A DNA stretch of 64,000 nt from Komagataeibacter sp. FNDCR2 (GTDB lineage: Bacteria > Pseudomonadota > Alphaproteobacteria > Acetobacterales > Acetobacteraceae): assembly GCF_021295395.1 (NCBI RefSeq), contig NZ_JAIWOU010000001.1, positions 1,487,501-1,551,500 on the forward strand, read 5' to 3'. Below are positions 20,279 through 27,060 of the stretch, one piece after another (the stretch's first letter is position 1; each line of letters opens with the position of its first letter). The notes under the pieces are model-generated. The model did no database searches and was not told the origin of the DNA. It saw only the letters and a list, made by a program, of their open reading frames with translations. A program made the position numbers and the translations under genes.

Positions 20279-21981
20279 CACGCCGCCAGTTCGCGGCCAT
20301 CATACTGCGCCCGATGGGCAGGGGGGGCGAACCCGCGCCGACATGGCGGCGGCGCATGTGCACGCTGGGCCATCTCCCGCGCGACACCATCATCCTGCTG
20401 CTGGTCATGGTCCGGCTGACAACCTCCGCCTGCGCCGAGGATGCGCCCGCCTTTCCCCGCGCGCCCACACCGCCTCCGCCGCCCCATGAAGACAGGGTGG
20501 ACACGCCCGCCGGGACGGGAATGAACCTGGCGGTCATTTCCTCCGTCATTCAGGCGAGTCTGGCCTTCCTTCAGCCCCGCACGCTGGAAAGCCATGAAAT
20601 CCATGATTTCGCCCTGTGGGGGCTGAACGGCGTGAGCGCGATCGACCCCTCGCTCAGTATTGAGGAGCAGCAGGGCTTCCTGCAACTGGCCGCCACCCAG
20701 CGGACCGTCATGGCGCTGCCCGTGCCCCCGGCCAACGACCTGCCGGGGTGGAGCGCGGCCATAACCCGCATGCTGGACGTGGCCTGGCAGCATTCCGCCG
20801 CCATGCGCAGCACCGGGCAGGATGGCGTGCTGCAGGGCTTTTTTGATGAACTGTTCAACCATCTCGACCCCTATTCCCGCTACATCGCGCCCGGCGCGGC
20901 CGTCTCGGACCGCAGCACGCGCACGGGTGGCGAGGCCTCGGCCGGGCTGACGCTGGGGCTCGACAGGCACGCCATCATCATCACCGCGGTCAACGCCAAT
21001 GGCCCCGCATGGCCGACCAGCCTTGCCGCCGGGCAGATCGTGCGGGCCGTCAACGGGCGCTCCACCGCGTCGCGCAGCCTCGATACCGTCAATTCATGGC
21101 TTGGCGGCCCCGCAGGCAGCCTTGTACGCATCACGGTGGAGGTGAAGGGGCGGCAGAACACGGTCACGCTGCACCGCGCCTCCACCCCGCCTGAAACCGT
21201 GTTCGCCTATACCAGCGGCAAGCATGTCATCCTGCACATCACCGCATTTTCCGCCAACACGGCGGAGGAAATGAGCCAGTACCTGGACGAGGCGATGAAC
21301 GTGCCTGGCATTTCGGGCCTGATCCTGGACCTGCGCGGCAACCGGGGCGGCGTGCTCCAGCAGGCGGTCACCACGTCGGCGCTCATGCTGGACCACGGCG
21401 TGGCGGCGATCACGCAGGGCCGCGACCCGCAGGCCAACCATGTCTGGGCCGTGCAGGGCGGGGACATGACCAATGGGCTGCCCATCATCGTCATGGTGGA
21501 TGGACGCACCGCCAGCGCCGCCGAGATTCTGGCCGCCGCCCTGGCCGACCAGAAGCGGGGCGTGGTGATCGGCAGCGCCACGCTGGGCAAGGGACTGGTC
21601 CAGACCATTGGCCAGATGCCCAATGGCGGCGAGCTTTACGTAACATGGAGTCGCGTGCTCGCCCCGCTGGGCTGGCCGCTACAGGGGCTGGGCGTAATGC
21701 CGCAGGTCTGCACCAGCCTGGGGGAAAGCGCGCTTGAGCGCCAGCTCCAGAACCTGGCCGAAGGCACGGTGGACAGTCGGGAATGGATCACCGCCACCCG
21801 CCAGATCCGCTACCCCGTGGACCCCGCGCGCATCCTGAGCATCCGCAAGGCCTGCCCCGCCGCCATCGGCACAGACAGCGACCTTGATGCCGCGCGTTCC
21901 CTGCTGGACAACCCGGTCGAATACCGCGCCGCCCTGTCCGCCATACCCGAGGAAAGCGCCGTCCCGGCCAGTGGCGGCTAG
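20275..21981 (+). CDS. Exported S41 (C-terminal processing) peptidase with PDZ domain
   Basis: A 568-residue protease of the CtpA/Prc family. A hydrophobic segment near residues 40-55 ending in SACA looks like a signal sequence, making a later start at ATG 20356 possible; the ATG at 20275 is chosen because it overlaps the rnr stop. A PDZ domain lies around 220-305 and the protease core around 310-470. The catalytic Ser414 (DGRTASAAEI) and Lys439 (TLGKGLVQ) are 25 residues apart, the spacing found in CtpA. It probably acts in the periplasm on envelope proteins; the substrate is unknown. A proline-rich stretch follows the signal region. Confidence 0.88.
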   Translation: MTRRQFAAIILRPMGRGGEPAPTWRRRMCTLGHLPRDTIILLLVMVRLTTSACAEDAPAFPRAPTPPPPPHEDRVDTPAGTGMNLAVISSVIQASLAFLQPRTLESHEIHDFALWGLNGVSAIDPSLSIEEQQGFLQLAATQRTVMALPVPPANDLPGWSAAITRMLDVAWQHSAAMRSTGQDGVLQGFFDELFNHLDPYSRYIAPGAAVSDRSTRTGGEASAGLTLGLDRHAIIITAVNANGPAWPTSLAAGQIVRAVNGRSTASRSLDTVNSWLGGPAGSLVRITVEVKGRQNTVTLHRASTPPETVFAYTSGKHVILHITAFSANTAEEMSQYLDEAMNVPGISGLILDLRGNRGGVLQQAVTTSALMLDHGVAAITQGRDPQANHVWAVQGGDMTNGLPIIVMVDGRTASAAEILAAALADQKRGVVIGSATLGKGLVQTIGQMPNGGELYVTWSRVLAPLGWPLQGLGVMPQVCTSLGESALERQLQNLAEGTVDSREWITATRQIRYPVDPARILSIRKACPAAIGTDSDLDAARSLLDNPVEYRAALSAIPEESAVPASGG

Positions 21982-22056
21982 AATATCACCATGGGAAACC
22001 GTGCTATTCCTGCATGTCTCCCTTTGCCTTTCTGCATTACCGGAGATGTTCACCCC

Positions 22057-22395
22057 ATGGAAGAATCGCGCCTGAAAACCGGCATATGGGTCCGGGCAAT
22101 GCTGCGTCAGGCTGGACAAAAGGGAAATCCCGGCATGGTCCTGCACCGTGGGGACGAAGATGCGGGCAGCGTGCTGATCGTACTTCTGGGCCGGGACAGG
22201 CGCATGTGCGTGCTTGCCCCCACCCGCACCCCCGATGGACGCCGGGCATGGTTCCGCGCTACAGGGGAGGCGGCTGTGGATCAGGACAGTGTCGATACCT
22301 ACGTCGCAAGACAGAGGGAACGGGACCCCGATATATGGGTCCTTGAATTCGACGCACCCGATCTTGCGCCACCGTTTGAAGCAAGGCTGATATGA
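22057..22395 (+). CDS. DUF1491 family protein
   Basis: A 112-residue protein of unknown function. It has the family pattern: RLKTGIWVRAML at the N terminus, an HRGDEDAGSVLIVLL core and YVARQRERDPDIWVLEFD near the end, a compact alpha/beta domain without catalytic residues that I can name. DUF1491 proteins are restricted largely to alphaproteobacteria. The ATG at 22057 has CGGAG about 11 bases upstream; an earlier in-frame ATG at 21991 is possible but the added residues are not family-like. It is 75 bases after the S41 protease gene and may be the end of that transcript. Confidence 0.8.
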   Translation: MEESRLKTGIWVRAMLRQAGQKGNPGMVLHRGDEDAGSVLIVLLGRDRRMCVLAPTRTPDGRRAWFRATGEAAVDQDSVDTYVARQRERDPDIWVLEFDAPDLAPPFEARLI

Positions 22396-22642
22396 AAGAC
22401 GTGATTCCACGCGATTAAAGGCATAGAAACCAGTCCGGCGTATGGGTGTGGCATCTGGCACACACTCGGACAGGACAGTTGGCCCCACCGCCCGAAGCGG
22501 TGGATTAGGCAGTGACAATGGATTGTCAGGGCTGGTTTCTTTAAGCAAAAGAATGCTGATGCTGCTGATCCGAAGGAATATGGCACGCGCACCCGACCGG
22601 GCCGATACGCCACCAGAGGCCCGTCGAAGGGAGAAGAAGAGT
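22396..22642 (+). promoter_or_regulatory. Long leader of the OmpA-family gene with a GC hairpin
   Basis: This 247-base non-coding stretch holds a perfect 7-bp hairpin, CCACCGC (22485-22491), loop CCGAA, GCGGTGG (22497-22503), with no following T run. It lies about 140 bases before the ompA start, so it may be part of a structured 5' leader or end a short upstream transcript. A strong AGAAGGGAGAAGAAGA purine tract is the ribosome-binding site. The frame is open through this region but the codons are unlike the gene's. Confidence 0.45.
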
Positions 22643-23788
22643 ATGAATCTGCGGTACGGATTGCTTGCAGGGTCTTTATTGGCTGCCTCGGTTACCCTGG
22701 GTCCCGTACTGGTCTCCGCCCCGGTATTCGCCCAGCCCGTACAGGGGCTGTACATGAGCGGTGAAGGTGGTGCGACCTTCAACCAGGGCCAGGTCATACG
22801 GAATTCCTCGGCGCGCGATCAGTTCCGTACCGGCGCCATCGGCGAGGGCGCCATCGGCTGGGGGCTGGGCAACGGCTTCCGCGTGGAACTTGAGGGCCAT
22901 TACCGTAACAACGACCTGAAAACGGTGGGGGGCAATGCCGCCTATCATGCCCATGCGGATGGCCGGCAGCAGGAATCGGGCCTGATGGCCAATGCCCTGT
23001 TCGACCTCGATATCGGCAAAAGCTGGCTGTTCCCGTATTTTGGCGCGGGTATCGGCTATGGCTGGCAGAACATGAACACCACCATGACCGGCAACGTGAA
23101 TGGCGCGAATTACAGCCAGCATGTGAGCGGTACGTACGGCAACTTCGCCTATCAGGGCATCTTTGGCCTCGCCTTCCCCATGCCATGGGTTGTCGGCCTG
23201 TCCGCCACGGCGGAATACCGCTTCTGGACCATGCTTGGCCCGCAGTCGCACCATTCCTCCATGAGCGGCAGCGACAGCGCGCTGACGGCCATGAACAGCG
23301 ATTACGGCTTTCGCAACGGCAACCGCGACAGCCGCACCGACTTCAATCATTCGCTCATGCTCGGCCTGCGCTACGAGTTCAATCCCGCCCCGCCGCCGCC
23401 ACCGCCGCCTTCAAGCGTCGCGGCGCCAGCCCCGGCGGAGAATCGGACCTATCTCGTATTTTTCGATTGGGACCGCAGCGAGCTGACCGATCGCGCCCGT
23501 TCGATCGTGGCGGTTGCCGCGCAGGCCTCGACCAATACGCAGACCACGCGCATCGAGGTCAACGGCTATACCGACAACTCCGCCGCCCATCCCGGCCTGC
23601 GGGGCGAGCAGTATAACCAGGCGCTCTCGCTCCGGCGCGCGGAGGTCATCAAGGCCGAACTGGTGCGCGACGGTGTGCCCGGCCCCGCGATCGACATCCA
23701 TGGCTTTGGCGACTCCAACCCGCTGGTCCAGACCATGGCCAATACGCGCGAAGCGCAGAACCGTCGCGTCGAGATCATCCTGCACTGA
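22643..23788 (+). CDS. OmpA-family outer-membrane protein
   Basis: A 381-residue outer-membrane protein. Residues 1-30 are a signal peptide (predicted cut VFA-Q), residues about 33-245 form a predicted eight-stranded beta-barrel rich in alternating aromatic/glycine strands, then a proline run (PPPPPPP near 252) links to the OmpA C-terminal peptidoglycan-binding domain (about 267-381; VNGYTDNSA and the end motif NRRVEIIL). Its job is probably to anchor the outer membrane to the cell wall. OmpA-family GmpA of Gluconacetobacter intermedius is a quorum-sensing target affecting acetic fermentation; whether this is its orthologue is untested. It is followed by a bidirectional terminator. Confidence 0.9.
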   Translation: MNLRYGLLAGSLLAASVTLGPVLVSAPVFAQPVQGLYMSGEGGATFNQGQVIRNSSARDQFRTGAIGEGAIGWGLGNGFRVELEGHYRNNDLKTVGGNAAYHAHADGRQQESGLMANALFDLDIGKSWLFPYFGAGIGYGWQNMNTTMTGNVNGANYSQHVSGTYGNFAYQGIFGLAFPMPWVVGLSATAEYRFWTMLGPQSHHSSMSGSDSALTAMNSDYGFRNGNRDSRTDFNHSLMLGLRYEFNPAPPPPPPPSSVAAPAPAENRTYLVFFDWDRSELTDRARSIVAVAAQASTNTQTTRIEVNGYTDNSAAHPGLRGEQYNQALSLRRAEVIKAELVRDGVPGPAIDIHGFGDSNPLVQTMANTREAQNRRVEIILH

Positions 23789-23808
23789 TCGTGCTGTCAC
23801 CCGCCTGA

Positions 23809-23857
23809 ATATGGAAAAGAAAAAAGCAGCGCCACAAGGCAGCCGCTTTTTCCATAT
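23809..23857. terminator. Bidirectional terminator between ompA-family gene and cysK
   Basis: An inverted repeat with outer arms ATATGGAAAA (23809-23818) and TTTTCCATAT (23848-23857) and inner AGC/GCG-rich pairing has A and T runs on both sides. It lies between two convergent genes and can serve both. Confidence 0.75.
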
Positions 23858-23887
23858 GGGCCTTTCTTCGCGCCGGATGGTCCGGGA

Positions 23888-24877
23888 TCAGACCAGCCCG
23901 GTAAACAGCGAGGTGGACAGGTAACGCTCGGCAAAGGACGGGGCGATGGTCACGATGGTCTTGCCCCCGTTCTCCGGCCGTGCGGCAAGCTGTATGGCCG
24001 CATGCAGCGCCGCACCGGATGAAATGCCCACCGGCACGCCATCAAGCCGCGCACAGCGGCGGGCGGCGGCAATGGCCTCACGTTCGGAGACCGGCAGCAC
24101 CCCCGCCAGCGCCGCGAGATCCAGCGTGCGGGGGCAAAATCCCGGCCCGATTCCCTGAATGCCGTGCGGTCCCGGTTCATCACCGTTCAGAATGGCGCTT
24201 TCCATCGGCTCAACGCCGTAAACCTCGATGTCCTTCTTGTAGTCCTTCAGGCGGTGGGCAATGCCGCTGGCGGTCCCGCCGGTGCCCAGCCCCGCGACGA
24301 CAATATCGACCTCACCCGCCGTATCGGCCCAGATTTCCTCCGCCGTGGTGGCGGCGTGCACATCGGGGTTGGCCGGGTTGTCGAACTGCCGCGGCATCCA
24401 TGAATTGGGTGTCTTTTTAAGGATTTCCTCGGCACGGGCGATCGCACCGGCCATGCCCAGCCGCATGGGCGTAAGCTCCAGCCGCGCATCGAGCAGGCGT
24501 AACATCTTGCGCCGCTCGATCGACGCCCCTTCCGGCATGGTCACGATCAGCCGGTACCCACGCGCCGCCGCCACGAAAGCCAGCGAAATGCCGGTATTGC
24601 CGGAAGTCGGCTCCACCAGCGTGGTCTTGCCCGGCTGGATTTCGCCCCGGCTTTCCGCATCCTCGATCATGGCCGCGCCGATGCGGTCCTTGACGGAGGC
24701 GAGCGGATTGAAGAATTCCAGTTTCATCAGCACGCGGGCCTGCAACCCGTCCTCACGGGTCAGGTGCGGCAAGGCCACCAGTGGTGTTCCCCCCACAGTG
24801 TCCACGATGGAGTCGTACACCTTGCCGCGCGGCGCGGCAAAACCGTAGGTGGAACCCGCCGGGGTGGTCTTGTTCAT
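23888..24877 (-). CDS. cysK: Cysteine synthase (O-acetylserine sulfhydrylase)
   Basis: PLP enzyme that makes cysteine from O-acetylserine and sulfide. The 329-residue protein has the PLP lysine K63 in PLASVKDRIG, the substrate loop TSGNTG and the glycine-rich phosphate loop GTGGTASG. The length and sequence fit CysK rather than cystathionine beta-synthase; CysM cannot be wholly excluded. AAGGAGTGA lies 7 bases before the start. It is divergently paired with an Rrf2-type regulator 153 bases away, which suggests regulation by cysteine or sulfur supply. Confidence 0.93.
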   Translation of the reverse strand: MNKTTPAGSTYGFAAPRGKVYDSIVDTVGGTPLVALPHLTREDGLQARVLMKLEFFNPLASVKDRIGAAMIEDAESRGEIQPGKTTLVEPTSGNTGISLAFVAAARGYRLIVTMPEGASIERRKMLRLLDARLELTPMRLGMAGAIARAEEILKKTPNSWMPRQFDNPANPDVHAATTAEEIWADTAGEVDIVVAGLGTGGTASGIAHRLKDYKKDIEVYGVEPMESAILNGDEPGPHGIQGIGPGFCPRTLDLAALAGVLPVSEREAIAAARRCARLDGVPVGISSGAALHAAIQLAARPENGGKTIVTIAPSFAERYLSTSLFTGLV

Positions 24878-25030
24878 CCGTTATCACTCCTTGTTACGGA
24901 AATGGCCTATTCACGCGTACAGTCTGACATAATCCACCATCCTCCTGAACAGAAGCGTGGATCAATCCGGCAATTGCTGATAAACGGTGCAAGGCACTTT
25001 TCCGCTCCACTCCAAGCAAGGCTGAATGAT
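24878..25030. promoter_or_regulatory. Divergent promoter region cysK / rrf2
   Basis: This 153-base gap separates the divergent cysK and Rrf2-regulator starts. It is noticeably less GC-rich than its surroundings. The rrf2 frame stays open to ATG 24902, but the codons there (such as TCA, ATA, CCT, CAA, TTG) lack the G/C third-base preference of the genome, so I treat it as control DNA. No clear operator palindrome was recognised. Confidence 0.6.
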
Positions 25031-25477
25031 ATGCTCCTCCGGCGTGACAGAACCATGATCGCCATACTGATCATGCTTGATGTTGCTTTTCACGCTGGAC
25101 GGAACGGCACCATAAGCGCGGCCGACATTGCCGAGCGGGCCGGTCTGGCCCGCCGGGGCATCGAGCCGCTGCTCCAGTCCCTGTCACGCTCGGGACTGCT
25201 GGAAAGCGTGCGTGGCCCGCGTGGCGGCTACCGGCTGGGCCGCCCCCGGCGCGACATCCTGCTGGCGGATATCCTTTCGGTCATCACGGCGGAAGACAAT
25301 ACGGATGATGGCCCGATCGGCGGTCTGTTCCAGAAGGTTGTCGAACCCTGCTGGCAGGAATTCGACAGCATGATTGACGAGAAATGTCGTGAAATCAGCC
25401 TTGATGACCTGGTGCGCAAGGCGGAACACGCGGGCATGCGCCGCCCCCAGCCCGAACCCATCACCTTCTCGATCTGA
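25031..25477 (+). CDS. Rrf2-family transcriptional regulator, probably of cysteine synthesis
   Basis: A 148-residue winged-helix regulator. The N-terminal pattern RDRTMIAILIMLDVAFHAG, the recognition helix region SAADIAERAGLARRGIEPLL and the wing VRGPRGGYRLGR are those of Rrf2 proteins. Only two cysteines (C107, C119) lie where IscR has three cluster ligands, so it is probably not an IscR. Because it is divergent from cysK, a CymR-like role in cysteine metabolism is the likeliest; this is inference. ATG 25031 is preferred to 24902 on codon use and because CAAGG lies about 9 bases upstream. Confidence 0.82.
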   Translation: MLLRRDRTMIAILIMLDVAFHAGRNGTISAADIAERAGLARRGIEPLLQSLSRSGLLESVRGPRGGYRLGRPRRDILLADILSVITAEDNTDDGPIGGLFQKVVEPCWQEFDSMIDEKCREISLDDLVRKAEHAGMRRPQPEPITFSI

Positions 25478-25506
25478 CTGCGCCGCCCCGCTTCCGGCAG
25501 GGCGGA

Positions 25507-25528
25507 CCCCGGCCCGTCAGGGCCGGGG
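25507..25528. terminator. GC-rich terminator after the Rrf2 gene
   Basis: A perfect 9-bp stem, CCCCGGCCC (25507-25515) and GGGCCGGGG (25520-25528), has a GTCA loop. It is followed by CGGTATCATTTT on the + strand, a weak T tract. It lies between two convergent genes. Confidence 0.65.
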
Positions 25529-25533
25529 CGGTA

Positions 25534-25995
25534 TCATTTTGCGCCGGGTACGACAGGGGCCGTGACCGTGGCCGTCACGTCGATATATTCACGCGGCTCG
25601 CTGCCGCCACGGATCAGGACGACACGGAATTTGTCCTGACCGGAATAGGATGTATTGGGCGTATAGGTCACATAAGTGTGATCATTATAGTTATAGATGA
25701 AAGCCTTGCCATGCTCCGGCGCGGGCGACACCCCGAACGAGGGATAGGGATGCCCGCCGGACATACGCGTCTCGATCGCGCAGTAGCCGTCATCGCTGCG
25801 CACCTGCATGGTGGCGCTTTTCGTGTTCTGTCCCGCGGGCGTCAGGTTCCCCACCTGACACAGGCCGGATGACTTCATGTAATTGTACGGGTTGGGGGTT
25901 ATGCCGATTCCACCAAGGTTCACGGCCGGTTTGTTGTCACATCCGGCGAGCAGAATGCCCGTCGTCATCATGATTGCAGACAGTCGCAGTCGCAC
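25534..25995 (-). CDS. Hypothetical lipoprotein with Ig-like C-terminal half
   Basis: I do not recognise this 153-residue protein. Residues 1-19 are a lipoprotein signal with the lipobox LLAGC (Cys19). The mature part has two further cysteines (CQVGN, YCAIE) and ends in a beta-rich segment (TYVTYTPNTSYSGQDKF...YIDVTATV) resembling cadherin-like or Ig-like repeats that carry a tyrosine-rich strand. A second in-frame start (Met9) would still leave a usable signal. It is a single gene between two terminator/regulatory regions, with no functional partner. Confidence 0.7.
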   Translation of the reverse strand: MRLRLSAIMMTTGILLAGCDNKPAVNLGGIGITPNPYNYMKSSGLCQVGNLTPAGQNTKSATMQVRSDDGYCAIETRMSGGHPYPSFGVSPAPEHGKAFIYNYNDHTYVTYTPNTSYSGQDKFRVVLIRGGSEPREYIDVTATVTAPVVPGAK

Positions 25996-26371
25996 TCGTC
26001 AGCTCCGCTGTATTTGATACATCACCTGTTATGAGGACAGTTTCGCCCGCGCCGTCCCATACGGTCTGGATCGGCACAACGGCAAACCGCTTTGGCGTGT
26101 GCTGTAGAGCAACGCACCCAGGCGGGAAAGACCCGTTGGTCCTTTTACGCAAGCGGACAGGCCCTGCCCATGTGGCATAGCCGGACCGATGGCCGCTGTC
26201 ATCCCATCGAACGTTCATGGCTCCCCTTTTTAAGGGGGATACCGTCACTCTCCCTTTTGGCAACAGCAAGTTTGCGCTATAGACCTGATCCGGATTTCAT
26301 TTCCGCCGGACCATGCGGGGCCGCGTGCACCCCCCGTTGGCAACAGCCCCAATATCTGGAGAACCTTCCTG
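25996..26371. other. 376-base intergenic region with divergent control signals
   Basis: No gene or structural RNA is supported. It separates two divergent small exported-protein genes. It contains a near-palindrome CCCCTTTTTAAGGGG at 26223-26237 and a possible sigma-70-like element, TTGGCA (26257-26262) and TATAGA (26278-26283), with a short 15-base spacer, reading towards the + gene. The 11-mer TTGGCAACAGC occurs at 26257 and again exactly 80 bases later at 26337. A ribosome-binding GGAGA ends the region. Confidence 0.5.
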
Positions 26372-26914
26372 ATGTCCATGTCGATCTGGCGCGCTGGCGC
26401 TGCCGCACTTGCCCTGGCCGGGCTGGTTAATGGCGGGCAGGCACTGGCCGCCGGCCCCTGCTCCCCTTCCCCCGCGCATGAGGCCTTCGATGTGCAGGGC
26501 CTGAAAAGCGAGCTTATGGTCACGGCCCTGTCATGCAACGCGCAGGAAAAGTATAACAGTTTCGTCATCAAGTTCCGCAACAAGCTGACCAATGAGGAAC
26601 ACGTCCTCAACACCTACTTCCGCAGCACCTATGGCCGCAACGCCCAGCGCCAGCATGATGACTACATCACGCAGCTTGCGAACGTGCAGTCCGAGCGCGG
26701 CCTGCATTCCGGCAGCGCGTTCTGCCAGCAGCGTATCTCCATGTTTGACGAGGTGCTGGTGCTTGACAGCGCATCCGACCTGTCCAGCTACGCGCAGGCG
26801 AAGGATATTCTCCAGCCCGCGTCCTACCTGACCTGCACCGCCCCCAACCGCCCGGTTCGCCCGGCGGCGTCCACCACCAGCCGTGGCCCGGCGCGCCATA
26901 CGGTCCGTAGCTGA
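26372..26914 (+). CDS. Hypothetical secreted four-cysteine protein
   Basis: I do not recognise this 180-residue protein. Residues 1-27 form a classical signal peptide (cut after ALAA-G). The mature protein has four cysteines (GPCSP, LSCNA, FCQQR, LTCTA), so two disulfides are possible, and a helical middle with NAQRQHDDYITQLANVQSERG. The C-terminal 25 residues are Pro/Arg/Thr-rich. The segment YFRSTYGRNAQRQHDDY suggests a small helical periplasmic domain, but no family can be named. The start follows CTGGAGAACC by 6 bases. A strong terminator follows the gene. Confidence 0.75.
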   Translation: MSMSIWRAGAAALALAGLVNGGQALAAGPCSPSPAHEAFDVQGLKSELMVTALSCNAQEKYNSFVIKFRNKLTNEEHVLNTYFRSTYGRNAQRQHDDYITQLANVQSERGLHSGSAFCQQRISMFDEVLVLDSASDLSSYAQAKDILQPASYLTCTAPNRPVRPAASTTSRGPARHTVRS

Positions 26915-26946
26915 GCACGCCGGTCGCGGCCGGATAAAAGAAAAAT

Positions 26947-26973
26947 AAGGCCGGGCCAGCGTCCGGCCTTTTT
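26947..26973 (+). terminator. Rho-independent terminator
   Basis: AAGGCCGG (26947-26954), an 8-base loop and CCGGCCTT (26963-26970) are followed by TTT. It lies 33 bases after the secreted-protein gene and ends that transcript before parE. Confidence 0.85.
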
Positions 26974-26974
26974 C

Positions 26975-26994
26975 ATGCCCGCAAGTGCGGGCAT
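26975..26994. other. Second hairpin upstream of parE
   Basis: ATGCCCGC (26975-26982), loop AAGT and GCGGGCAT (26987-26994) form a perfect 8-bp stem directly after the terminator and 66 bases before parE. It has no T run, so it may be leader structure rather than a terminator. Confidence 0.45.
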
Positions 26995-27060
26995 AGTGCC
27001 TGCGCGTGATCGGGCCTTGCAGCCTGACTGGACGTGATGCGACAAAATAAAGAACGATTC

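Noticed and set aside
23400-23450. Cytosine-rich tract in the OmpA-family gene as a repeat element
   Set aside because: It encodes the in-frame proline linker between barrel and peptidoglycan-binding domain.
24902-25030. N-terminal extension of the Rrf2 regulator from ATG 24902
   Set aside because: Codon third positions are not G/C-rich, unlike the rest of the gene, and the Rrf2 domain begins at 25031.
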